Source of the DNA: VFJJ01 sp031362415
GTDB lineage: Bacteria > Actinomycetota > Acidimicrobiia > IMCC26256 > VFJJ01
Reading direction: 5' to 3'
Length of the DNA: 24,456 bases
NCBI GenBank assembly: GCA_031362415.1
Contig: JANLSK010000216.1
Coordinates: forward strand, 1 to 24,456
The position numbers and the translations under genes are program-made. This document shows positions 13,208-21,075 of this stretch, in pieces (position 1 is the first letter of the stretch; every line of letters begins with the position of its first letter). The notes under the pieces are model-generated. The model was not told the DNA's origin. It saw only the letters and a program-made list of their open reading frames with translations, and searched no databases.

Positions 13208-14431
13208 TCAGGTGGTGTGGGCGGTGGGACGACCGCTGAATCGTAGGGGAGGTTCCGCGTACTCCTCGAGCGTGTGTGCGAGCCATCCGGCCGTGCTGGA
13301 AAGGGCGTAGATGGTGTCACCGGCACCGGCCGGCATGTGGGTGGTGTAGGTGAGGACGGCAAGCGCGAGCTCGACATTGGGGGCCACCGCAAGCCGCGCT
13401 CGAGACGCCTCGATGACGGCCCGGGCCACGGCGAGGCGACGCTGGTCGACCCGCGCGCTCTGGATGATCTCGAGAAGGGGAGCGACCCGGGGGTCGCCGC
13501 TGCGGTGGACCGGGTGTCCGAAACCGGGGACGCGTGCGCCGTCACGAAGGAGATCGCCGATCAGGCGGGGCGCGTCGTCGGGTCGGAGGCACTGCATGAA
13601 GAGCTGGTGGGCCCGTCGGGCGACCGTGCCGTGGAGCGCTCCGTCGACGGCGCCGAGGCCGGCTATGACACAGGCGTAGGGGTGGGCCCGGCCGGACGCC
13701 GCGGCGCGTACCGCGGTCGTGGCCACGGTGAGCTCGTGATCGGCGAGCAGGATCAGAGCGGCGTTGAGGGCTCGGATCGACACGGCGTCGGGTCGCCGAG
13801 CTGTGAGGCGCGGCCACATGCGACCGGCGATCGAGGCGGGGAAGCGCCGGTGATCGAGGGTGAGGACGGGAGTGGTGGCTCCTCGACGCGGCAATGCGTC
13901 GGCGAACGTGGCGAGTATGCGCATTCCGGCGATGGCAACTGCCTGGGGGCGCAGATCGGCTCGGTAGTGGTCGGTTGCCGAAGCAACGCCGGCGAGGATC
14001 CGGAGCTGATCGAGGGGAGGTGTGTCCTCGGGCAGGGCGTTGAGGATGACTCGGGAGCGCCGAACCACGTCGGCGTCGACGGTCATGGCACGTGCGTCGA
14101 GGTCGCCGGTCCAGAGCATGCGGGCCACGGCCTCGAACGGCTCGGTGACAGCCAGGTGGGCCGGGTCGAGGCCGCCCAAGCGGAGCGGCACTTCATCGAG
14201 GTGCAGGATGGATGTGGCCAGGGCCACGCCGAGCCCGCCGCCTGAGTCGGCCCTGTGTCGGCTTCGGCGTGCGAGGCGTTCCACATCGCCGGGGTGGAAT
14301 CGGCTGGTTCGGCCGTCATCGGCGAGGCGTCGGCGCAGCAGGCCTCGACTCACGTACGCGTACACGGTCGCTGGCTTCACACCGAGGCGGCGTGCCACCT
14401 CGGTGGTCGTCAGCTCGTCGGGAATCGCCAT
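13208..14431 (-). CDS. Citrate-synthase-like protein with N-terminal helix-turn-helix domain
   Basis: The ATG at 14431, with AAGGTG upstream, gives 407 residues. Residues 8-60 form a MerR/excisionase-like HTH (Thr-Thr-Thr-Glu-Val-Ala-Arg-Arg-Leu-Gly-Val-Lys-Pro-Ala-Thr-Val-Tyr-Ala-Tyr). Citrate-synthase domains follow. Of the catalytic triad, the first His (Ala-Leu-His-Gly) and the second His (Gly-Phe-Gly-His-Pro-Val) are present. The catalytic Asp in the usual Pro-Asn-Val-Asp-Phe context is replaced by Glu (Pro-Asn-Val-Glu-Leu), and the Gly-Gly-Ala after the first His reads Gly-Thr-Val. It is therefore probably impaired as an enzyme and may act as a metabolite-sensing regulator. It is divergent from the next gene, an arrangement I recall for paired citrate-synthase-like genes in other actinobacteria (e.g. 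SCO5831/SCO5832 in Streptomyces). Confidence 0.85.
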   Translation of the reverse strand: MAIPDELTTTEVARRLGVKPATVYAYVSRGLLRRRLADDGRTSRFHPGDVERLARRSRHRADSGGGLGVALATSILHLDEVPLRLGGLDPAHLAVTEPFEAVARMLWTGDLDARAMTVDADVVRRSRVILNALPEDTPPLDQLRILAGVASATDHYRADLRPQAVAIAGMRILATFADALPRRGATTPVLTLDHRRFPASIAGRMWPRLTARRPDAVSIRALNAALILLADHELTVATTAVRAAASGRAHPYACVIAGLGAVDGALHGTVARRAHQLFMQCLRPDDAPRLIGDLLRDGARVPGFGHPVHRSGDPRVAPLLEIIQSARVDQRRLAVARAVIEASRARLAVAPNVELALAVLTYTTHMPAGAGDTIYALSSTAGWLAHTLEEYAEPPLRFSGRPTAHTT

Positions 14432-14514
14432 CGGGGCACACCTTAGTTGATGGCGAATCAATGTTGATCAATATCAAGGTTGACGACAGTGCTCGTAGGG
14501 CGCACGGTGGAATC
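14432..14514. promoter_or_regulatory. Divergent promoter region with TTGAT/ATCAA repeats
   Basis: This 83-base region separates two divergent citrate-synthase-like genes. It holds two adjacent inverted repeats, TTGAT-N5-ATCAA (14447-14461) and TTGAT-N4-ATCAA (14464-14477), and the palindrome TTGATCAA (14464-14471). On the minus strand ATTGAT recurs at 10-bp spacing. Such an array fits a homo-oligomeric HTH regulator, most simply the HTH-citrate-synthase product itself. Confidence 0.65.
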
Positions 14515-15660
14515 ATGACTCAGCCTGATGTACCAGTCCCCGGCCTCAACGGTGTTGTCGTTGCCGACACCTCGATCGGCGATGTCCGAGGCGTCGAAGG
14601 CTTCTTCCACTACCGCGGACATTCCGCGACCGAGCTGGCTGAGCGCTACGCGTTCGAAGATGTCTGGCGGCTCGTGATCGACGGGGCGCTGCCCACGGAC
14701 GACAACGACCGCAGGGGGTTTCAGCACGAGGTGCGTGGGTTGCGAGAGCTCCCGCCTGGAGTCGCCGCTGCCCTGGGCGAGGTCGTCGGCCAGGCCCCTC
14801 GGTTCACCGATGCCGTTCGTAGTTCATTCTCGATCGTCGCTGGAGCACTCGATCTGGCCCCGCTCGCCGATCGGGGCTTCACCGGGCGGCGAGCCGACGC
14901 CTTGCGTCTCGGAGCTCTCGTGCCCGTGGTGGTCGCGGCTGCATGGCGTGCCCGCTCAGGAGCGCTCGCCCTGTCGGCCCGTCCAGGGCTCGGGCACGCG
15001 GCCGATTTTCTCTGGCTCCTGGGTGGTACCGAACCGGACCCTGTTGCTGTGCAGGCTCTCGAGCGCTATCTCATTCTGACGATCGACCATGGGCTCAATG
15101 CATCGACGTTCACGGCCCGCGTCGTGGCTTCGACCGGGTGCGATCTCGGTGGCTGCCTCGTTGCCGCGTTCGCCGCACTGACCGGCCCGTCCCACGGTGG
15201 AGCGCTCGGCCAAGTCCTGGACCTGCTCGACGAGATCGGCGACGACGACGATCTCGAGACCTCGATCCGGGCGAAGCTCGATCGGGGCGAGCGGCTCCCT
15301 GGGTTCGGTCACGCTGTGTACCGCACGGCCGACCCGAGGACGGCGGTTCTCGCCGATGTTGCCAGCCGGCTGGGAGGTGCGCGCCTCGAGCTCGCTCGCG
15401 AGATCCGAGTCGTCGCTGATCGGCTCCTCGCCGAACGCAAGCCCGAGCGACCTCTTCAATCCAACGTCGATTACTTCGCTGCCGTGACCCTTGAAGCGAT
15501 CGGGATTCCGCGACCGATGTTGACCGCCGTCTTCGCGATCGGCCGGTGCATCGGCTGGCTCGCCCACTCGCTCGAGCAGGCCGACGACACCAAACTGATC
15601 CGACGGAGTTCTCGATACGTCGGACGTGACCCTGTCATGGCCTCGTACGCCGTCGGTTGA
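14515..15660 (+). CDS. Citrate synthase / 2-methylcitrate synthase
   Basis: The ATG at 14515, with GGTGGA upstream, gives 381 residues, normal for the short actinobacterial form. It condenses acetyl-CoA (or propionyl-CoA) with oxaloacetate. The start contains Gly-Val-Val-Val-Ala-Asp-Thr-Ser-Ile-Gly-Asp-Val-Arg-Gly, the usual entry strand. The catalytic set is complete: His in Gly-Pro-Ser-His-Gly-Gly-Ala, His in Pro-Gly-Phe-Gly-His-Ala-Val-Tyr, and Asp in Ser-Asn-Val-Asp-Tyr. The C-terminal Arg-Arg-Ser-Ser-Arg-Tyr-Val-Gly resembles the CoA/citrate-binding end. Whether citrate or methylcitrate is the true product cannot be settled from sequence. The pairing with an HTH-bearing paralogue suggests a specialised role rather than the housekeeping cycle enzyme. 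Confidence 0.9.
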   Translation: MTQPDVPVPGLNGVVVADTSIGDVRGVEGFFHYRGHSATELAERYAFEDVWRLVIDGALPTDDNDRRGFQHEVRGLRELPPGVAAALGEVVGQAPRFTDAVRSSFSIVAGALDLAPLADRGFTGRRADALRLGALVPVVVAAAWRARSGALALSARPGLGHAADFLWLLGGTEPDPVAVQALERYLILTIDHGLNASTFTARVVASTGCDLGGCLVAAFAALTGPSHGGALGQVLDLLDEIGDDDDLETSIRAKLDRGERLPGFGHAVYRTADPRTAVLADVASRLGGARLELAREIRVVADRLLAERKPERPLQSNVDYFAAVTLEAIGIPRPMLTAVFAIGRCIGWLAHSLEQADDTKLIRRSSRYVGRDPVMASYAVG

Positions 15661-15662
15661 CC

Positions 15663-15722
15663 TCAGCCGCCGGCTGACCTCAATCGTCGTTGAGACCGTC
15701 GAGCCTCCCATGCGGTCGACGG
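15663..15722. terminator. Cluster of small stem-loops between convergent genes (weak terminator candidate)
   Basis: Three inverted repeats follow the citrate synthase stop: TCAGCC-N3-GGCTGA (15663-15677), CTCAA-N6-TTGAG (15679-15694) and CCGTCGA-N13-TCGACGG (15696-15722). No T-run follows. Placement just past a stop and between convergent genes makes a transcription-ending role plausible. The rest of the gap to 15815 shows nothing clear. Confidence 0.4.
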
Positions 15723-15815
15723 CATCCCGACGGTCCCCGGGCTGGCCTCGTCACCACAATCGGCGGCACGGCGATCCCGTACCGGCTGCACCGGCTCGGG
15801 CGATGCCTCGGCGGC

Positions 15816-18770
15816 TCAGCCGGCGGCACCAGAGCGTTGGATGGCCCGGGTGTCGGTGCCCAGGTACGAGGCGATGACGAGTGGGTTGTTGCGAACCTCG
15901 TCGGGGGAACCCTCGGCGATCACCGAGCCGGCTTCCAGGCAGTACACACGGTCGCTGATCGACATGATCAGCGGCATGTCGTGCTCGATGACGACGACCG
16001 CAGCCTGGAGCTCGCGCTGCACCCGCTTGATCAAGGGGGCAAAGGCTTCCGTCTCGCGCTGGGCCACGCCACCGGTGGGCTCGTCGAGGAGCAGCACCCG
16101 AGCCCCGGTTGCGATGAGGCAGGCCAGCTCCACGATGCGCCGGGTGCCCGTCGACAGGTCGGAGATGAAGTTGTCGGCGAACAGGCCGAGGCCGAGGAAC
16201 GCGATGATCTCTTCCGACTCGCTGCGCTTGCGCTTCTCCGACGCCGGTGACGGGGGCAGGTGGAACAGGCTGGCCAAGGTGTTGGAGCGTTCCCGGGATT
16301 CGAGGGCCATGAGGATGGTCTCGCGCACCGTGAGCGCCGGGAAGAGGCTTGCGTCCTGGAAGCCTCGACCGAGGCCGAGCGCATGGCGCCGGGGCGAGCT
16401 GAGGTGGTCGATCGGTTGGCCCAGCACCGAGATGTGACCGGTGGATGGAACGAACCCGCTGATGGCGTTCATCAGCGTCGTCTTGCCGGCGCCGTTGGTA
16501 CCGATGAGTCCCACGATCTCGCCGGCGTCGACATGGAGACTGACGTCGTCGACGGCGACGAGGCCACCGAAGTGCACGTTGACTCCCCGGGCCTCGAGCC
16601 AGTGGACGCCGGGCGCGATCGAGGCCGGCGCCGCACGCACAGGGATCGTCTTCACCGGTGCCCGTACGGTCGAGCCCAGCCGATCGGCGTAGCGCTTCTC
16701 GACCACGTCGACGAGCACGTCGCGTATGTTGTAGCCGGCCTGGACGAAGCCGCCAGGGAAGTACAGCAGCAACACGAGGAGCCCGATGTCGGCGGTGAGG
16801 AGGTCGATGGCATCCCAGCCGGGGAACAGCAGCGGCACGCCGACGACCCACAGCGCACCGATGATGGGCCCGGCCACCGACCCGATCCCACCGATGATGG
16901 CGATGGCCACGACCCGCAGCGACGCGTCGATGTAGAACGGACTCTGGGCGCCAGCCGGCTCGAACACGGGAAGCAGGTACACGAGCAGACCGCCGGCCAT
17001 GGCCGCGATACCGCCGGACACGGCGAACGCGGTGAGCTTGGCGACGGTGGGAGAGACGGTGACAGCCGCGGTCATCCGCTCGTTGTCGCGCACGGCGATC
17101 ATGCGCCGACCCGCTCCGGTGCGGCGGAGCTGGCACACGACGATCACGCACAGGGTCAGGAAACCCATACACAAGAGGAAGTACGTGCGCGGCGGGGTGA
17201 AGTCGAGCCCACCGATCTTGGGGCGCGGTTGGCGCGAGATCGAGGCCTCGCCACCGTTCCATGCCTCCTGGCGCAACAGCCAGCCTCCGACCATCGCGGC
17301 GAAGGCCAGGGTGGTGGCAGCCAGGAACAGCCCCTTGAGCCGCAAGGCCGGGAGACCCACGAGTACCGCGAACACGACGCCAACCAGCGTCCCGAGCACG
17401 AGCGCGACCAGCCACGGCAGCTCCAGCGAGAAGTCGAAGGCGTTGTGGCCGAGCACACCGATGGTGACCGTGTGGCCCTGGTTGAGGGCCAGGGTGGCCA
17501 TCCCGCCGACGCCGGCGAACGCAGCCTGGCCCAGCGAGAGCTGCCCGGCCCAGCCGGTCAGCAGCGACACCGACAAGGCGACCGCTGCGAGCAACGCCAC
17601 CTGCGACCACGACAACAGCTCCGACGACTTGTTGAAGAACAAGGCGGGTACCAGACACAGGATCAACAACAAGAGCCCGATGCCCATGGCCGAGAGGTGC
17701 CGGATCCACCAGATCTGGCGCAGGTGCTCGGGAATGGGTTTGATCTTCGTTCCGACCCGGAACCCGGTTTCATCGGCCGGTCCACCGGATCGAGCCTGCA
17801 GGAGCAGCAGCACCAGCACGGTTACGAGAATGAAGAGGTCGATGATGCCGACGTTCTGGTTGAGATTCAGCGCGATGGCGTTTTCGCCCATGCCGATGAC
17901 CAGACCGGCGATGAGAACGATCGGGAACGATCGCATCCGGGCCACGAGGGCGACGAGCACGGCCCGCAGCAGCAGGTCGGACGACGAGACCCCGTTCAAC
18001 TGCTGGACGGTCGGGGTGGTGATGGGTGCCATGACGATCTGGGTGTAGGCGGCCAGGCCTCCTGCGATGCCCCAGACGATCGTCGACACCCGCCGGGGGC
18101 TCACGCCGACGAGCCTGGCGTTCTCCGGCGAGTCGGCGACGCCGCGGATGTGGAGCCCGAACTTGGTCTTGGTGAGGAACAGGCCCAGCACCACGACAAC
18201 GGGGAGGATCAGGATGAGTGCGGACGTTTCCCGGGGGCCCAGACGGAGCCCGTCGAAGATCCGAATGTCGGCCCAGTCACCGGTGAAAGCGGTGGGAATG
18301 TTGCCGAAGACGTCGGGGAAGGCCAGCGTGATGATGGCCAGGATGAGCTGCGCCACCCCGACGGTGGCGATGAACAACACGACGCGCGACGCCTCGAAGA
18401 GGCGCCGGACCACGACGAGCTCGGTGATGATGGCGAACACCGCCCCGCTCGCCACGCCGAGGATCAGGGCCGGGATGTAGGGGACGCCATGGGCCACGGC
18501 CACGAGAGCGAACAGGTTCACCCCGAAGGCACCGATCGCCGCCTGGGCGAAGTTGAGGATCCCCGCCGAGCGGAAGATGAGCACCAGCCCGGCCGCGATG
18601 ACCGCATAGCTCAGGCCGCGAATGGCGCCGTTGAACAGCACCTGCCCCGGTAGGCGCCAACCCAGCCAGGAGTCGACGCCGATGGTGGTGGCCAAGCCGT
18701 TCACCGTGTCGAGCACCTTGAGCCCGCTGAGCCCGTTCAGGCCGTCAAGCATGCTGAGGGCACCGCTCAC
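15816..18770 (-). CDS. LivH-LivM-LivG triple fusion: branched-chain-amino-acid-type ABC transporter permeases and ATPase
   Basis: One 984-residue polypeptide carries three normally separate subunits. Residues about 42-330 are a LivH-type permease (Ile-Leu-Asn-Phe-Ala-Gln-Ala and the conserved Val-Ala-Asp-Ser-Pro-Glu-Asn-Ala). Residues 355-690 are a LivM-type permease (Gly-Gln-Leu-Ser-Leu-Gly-Gln-Ala, then Arg-Asp-Asn-Glu). Residues 724-975 are a LivG-type ATPase with Walker A Gly-Thr-Asn-Gly-Ala-Gly-Lys-Thr-Thr (757-765), a degenerate signature Leu-Ser-Thr-Gly-Thr-Arg-Arg (872-878), Walker B Val-Leu-Leu-Leu-Asp-Glu-Pro (892-898) and His930. There is no internal stop or start-like boundary. 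The GTG start overlaps the preceding stop (GTGA); an ATG six codons later is an alternative. It would work with the LivF domain and binding protein encoded upstream to import a branched-chain amino acid or another carboxylate; the substrate is unproven. Confidence 0.93.
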   Translation of the reverse strand: MSGALSMLDGLNGLSGLKVLDTVNGLATTIGVDSWLGWRLPGQVLFNGAIRGLSYAVIAAGLVLIFRSAGILNFAQAAIGAFGVNLFALVAVAHGVPYIPALILGVASGAVFAIITELVVVRRLFEASRVVLFIATVGVAQLILAIITLAFPDVFGNIPTAFTGDWADIRIFDGLRLGPRETSALILILPVVVVLGLFLTKTKFGLHIRGVADSPENARLVGVSPRRVSTIVWGIAGGLAAYTQIVMAPITTPTVQQLNGVSSSDLLLRAVLVALVARMRSFPIVLIAGLVIGMGENAIALNLNQNVGIIDLFILVTVLVLLLLQARSGGPADETGFRVGTKIKPIPEHLRQIWWIRHLSAMGIGLLLLILCLVPALFFNKSSELLSWSQVALLAAVALSVSLLTGWAGQLSLGQAAFAGVGGMATLALNQGHTVTIGVLGHNAFDFSLELPWLVALVLGTLVGVVFAVLVGLPALRLKGLFLAATTLAFAAMVGGWLLRQEAWNGGEASISRQPRPKIGGLDFTPPRTYFLLCMGFLTLCVIVVCQLRRTGAGRRMIAVRDNERMTAAVTVSPTVAKLTAFAVSGGIAAMAGGLLVYLLPVFEPAGAQSPFYIDASLRVVAIAIIGGIGSVAGPIIGALWVVGVPLLFPGWDAIDLLTADIGLLVLLLYFPGGFVQAGYNIRDVLVDVVEKRYADRLGSTVRAPVKTIPVRAAPASIAPGVHWLEARGVNVHFGGLVAVDDVSLHVDAGEIVGLIGTNGAGKTTLMNAISGFVPSTGHISVLGQPIDHLSSPRRHALGLGRGFQDASLFPALTVRETILMALESRERSNTLASLFHLPPSPASEKRKRSESEEIIAFLGLGLFADNFISDLSTGTRRIVELACLIATGARVLLLDEPTGGVAQRETEAFAPLIKRVQRELQAAVVVIEHDMPLIMSISDRVYCLEAGSVIAEGSPDEVRNNPLVIASYLGTDTRAIQRSGAAG

Positions 18771-20968
18771 GGCTGGCCCGCCCCGAGGAACACCGCGTGC
18801 ACGATGTCGTCACGCTCGGCCAGCTCCCGGGTGGGGCCCTCGAATCGGATTCGGCCCTTCTCCATGAAGATGGCGCGATCGCACAAGGCCAGGGCGATGT
18901 TCAACGACTGCTCGACGATGATCATCGTCTGGCCCCGCTCCTTCAAGCGCTCGACGACGGTGATCAACTCCTGCACCACGATCGGCGCCAGTCCCAGCGA
19001 CAGCTCGTCGATGATGAGCACCTCGGGCTGGTGCACCAGCGCCAGGGCCAGGGCCAGCATCTGACGCTGACCGCCCGAGAGGCTTCCGGCCCGTTGGCGC
19101 AGGCGCTCTTCGAGCACCGGGAACACCTCGAAGATCGTCTGACGACGGGCCTCGAACTCTTCCGGGGTCAGCGCCAACGACGTGGCGAACATCTTGAAGT
19201 TCTCCTCGACCGACAGGCCGGGGAAGACGCCCGCCCCCCCGCGCACGAGGACGATCCCCTGCCCCACACGCCACTCGGCCGGCGCGAACGTGATCGTTCG
19301 GCCCTTGAAGCGCACGACGCCGCGATCAGGGATCCCCAGACCGGCCACGGCCTTGAGCAGCGTCGACTTGCCGGCGCCGTTGGTACCGAGCAAAGCCAAG
19401 GCCTCACCCTGGGCCAGGTCGATGCTGCAATCGAACAGCACCTGAACGGGCCCGTACGAGTAGTCGAGGTTGCGCACCTGGAGCACCGGGATGCTCTCGG
19501 GGTCGTCGGCCATGCGGGCCTGTTCCTCCTGCTCCTCCTTGAGCTCCGACACCACGAGCGACAGGTCGCGACGCACGTACCGGGAGCCGTAGACCACGAG
19601 GATGGAGCCGAGGATGATCGCCGGAGGGACGAGCGCGGTGAGCGCGGTGCGCTCGCCGAACTCGTCGCTCATCGAGCCCCCGAGGAGATTGCCTCCCACG
19701 CCGCCGATGAGCGTGAGGTACAGGCCGACGAGCGAGAAGGCCATCGACCGCATCTTGTAGGGGACGACCGACGCAATGGTGGGGCCGGTGAGCGCGAATG
19801 CCGAGGCCTGAAACCCGTTGGCCAAGGCGTACATGGCGATGAGGACGGCGGGGGTGTGGAAGCGGAGCCCCACCGTGAAGACCACGCCGTAGACGCCGAT
19901 GAGGATCCCGGCCAGTCGCAGCACCAGCTCGGGTGACTTGCGGAACAGCCGGTCGCCGATCCGCCCGACGATGGGGACCATGATGATCGCGGGAATCCAC
20001 GAGATGCCGAGGATCCAACCCCGCTTGTCGGCGTCGTAGGCGTACTCCTCCTCCAACAGCAGCGACATCAGCCCGGGCGCAGCGAACAGGGCGAAGCCCA
20101 TGGCGCCGAGCCCCACGACCATGAAATAGAAGGTGCGCACCTTCTTCAGACGGGCGAAGGCCGCAGACAGGGAGATGGGCGGGCCCGAGTTGTCGGTGCC
20201 CAGCGTCTCGCCGAGCACGTCTTGCTGCTCGTACTGACCACGCCGGGGGTGCTTGAGCAACAGCGTGACGAAGATCAGGATCATCGGCGGGATGGCGAAC
20301 AGGTAGAAGGCCCAGCGCCAACCCTCGACCCCGCCGGCCATCCCCGCGATGCCACCGGCGAGGAACGGGCCGGTGAACTGACCGAACGGTCGCGCCGATG
20401 CCTCGATGGCGAAGATCGTGTTGCGGGCCTGGATGGGATACCCGTCGGCCAGCAGCGACGACGTGTTGGGAATACGGCTGGCTTGGCCGAAGCCGTTGCC
20501 GATCACGAACAGCGCCATGAGGAACATCGACGGGGCGAGGCCCATGAAGAACGTGAACGCGCCCCAGATCGCCGCGCCGGCGGCCATGATCTGGATGCGA
20601 TTGAAGCGATCGGCCATCCATCCGAACGGCAGCGACCCGAGCACGAGCACCAGACCGAACAGCCCGGCGACGCCGAGCACCGTGGTGTCGCTCACGCCGA
20701 ACGTCGCCTGGATGTCGGGCAGCAACACGAGCATGGCGACGCGTGGCCACTCGTCGACAACACCGTGACACCACAGCACCCCGACGAGACCCTTGCCGCC
20801 GACATCGAACGACTCACGCAACGAAAGGCGCTTGTCGCCCATGCCGGGCAGCTGCTCGCTGAGCACGAGCTCGTCGCGCGCCGACTGCTCCTGGCGACGC
20901 TTGGTCTCCTCGATGAGGACGGCGGCCGTCAGATCGGCCGCATCGACCTCGAGGTCATCGTCGACCAC
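18767..20968 (-). CDS. MFS transporter fused to a LivF-type ABC ATPase
   Basis: This 733-residue protein starts at a GTG preceded by AAGGAG (six bases). After a hydrophilic, charged N-terminus (1-57), residues about 58-470 form a 12-helix major facilitator domain with the loop motif Gly-Trp-Met-Ala-Asp-Arg-Phe-Asn-Arg (116-124). A Glu-rich linker (about 475-490) leads to a LivF-type ATPase (494-733). That domain has Walker A Gly-Thr-Asn-Gly-Ala-Gly-Lys-Ser-Thr (528-536), signature Leu-Ser-Gly-Gly-Gln-Arg-Gln (630-636), Walker B ending Ile-Ile-Asp-Glu (652-655) and Gln687 where many ATPases have His, as is usual for LivF. The ATPase is the missing partner of the LivH-LivM-LivG protein encoded next, so the MFS permease is physically tied to an ABC importer. 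It could export a product, import by another route, or be a regulatory passenger. Confidence 0.93.
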   Translation of the reverse strand: MVDDDLEVDAADLTAAVLIEETKRRQEQSARDELVLSEQLPGMGDKRLSLRESFDVGGKGLVGVLWCHGVVDEWPRVAMLVLLPDIQATFGVSDTTVLGVAGLFGLVLVLGSLPFGWMADRFNRIQIMAAGAAIWGAFTFFMGLAPSMFLMALFVIGNGFGQASRIPNTSSLLADGYPIQARNTIFAIEASARPFGQFTGPFLAGGIAGMAGGVEGWRWAFYLFAIPPMILIFVTLLLKHPRRGQYEQQDVLGETLGTDNSGPPISLSAAFARLKKVRTFYFMVVGLGAMGFALFAAPGLMSLLLEEEYAYDADKRGWILGISWIPAIIMVPIVGRIGDRLFRKSPELVLRLAGILIGVYGVVFTVGLRFHTPAVLIAMYALANGFQASAFALTGPTIASVVPYKMRSMAFSLVGLYLTLIGGVGGNLLGGSMSDEFGERTALTALVPPAIILGSILVVYGSRYVRRDLSLVVSELKEEQEEQARMADDPESIPVLQVRNLDYSYGPVQVLFDCSIDLAQGEALALLGTNGAGKSTLLKAVAGLGIPDRGVVRFKGRTITFAPAEWRVGQGIVLVRGGAGVFPGLSVEENFKMFATSLALTPEEFEARRQTIFEVFPVLEERLRQRAGSLSGGQRQMLALALALVHQPEVLIIDELSLGLAPIVVQELITVVERLKERGQTMIIVEQSLNIALALCDRAIFMEKGRIRFEGPTRELAERDDIVHAVFLGAGQP

Positions 20969-21008
20969 GCCTCACTCCTTCGTCTGTGCTCGGGAGGTCC
21001 GGACGGCA

Positions 21009-21052
21009 CACGAACCGGTGGCCGGCGCACAGGCACCGGCCACCGGTTCGTG
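21009..21052. terminator. Strong stem-loop between the binding-protein gene and the transporter genes
   Basis: CACGAACCGGTGGCCGG and its exact complement (17-bp arms) enclose a 10-base loop. It starts 24 bases after the SBP stop on the minus strand. There is no T-run, so partial termination, or protection of the upstream message from 3' decay, is more likely than a full stop. This would give more binding protein than transporter. Confidence 0.75.
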
Positions 21053-21075
21053 ACGTGAATCTCGAGTAGCGGGTA

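Noticed and set aside
15751..17709. 652-codon minus-strand frame in another phase under the Liv fusion
   Set aside because: It overlaps the Liv fusion on the same strand and translates into Arg/Gly/His-rich sequence without motifs.
16260..18653. 797-codon plus-strand frame opposite the LivH-LivM-LivG gene
   Set aside because: Composition (Glu/Gln/Gly/His/Asp-rich, no hydrophobic core) is typical of antisense of GC-rich membrane-protein genes; the minus strand has full transporter motifs.
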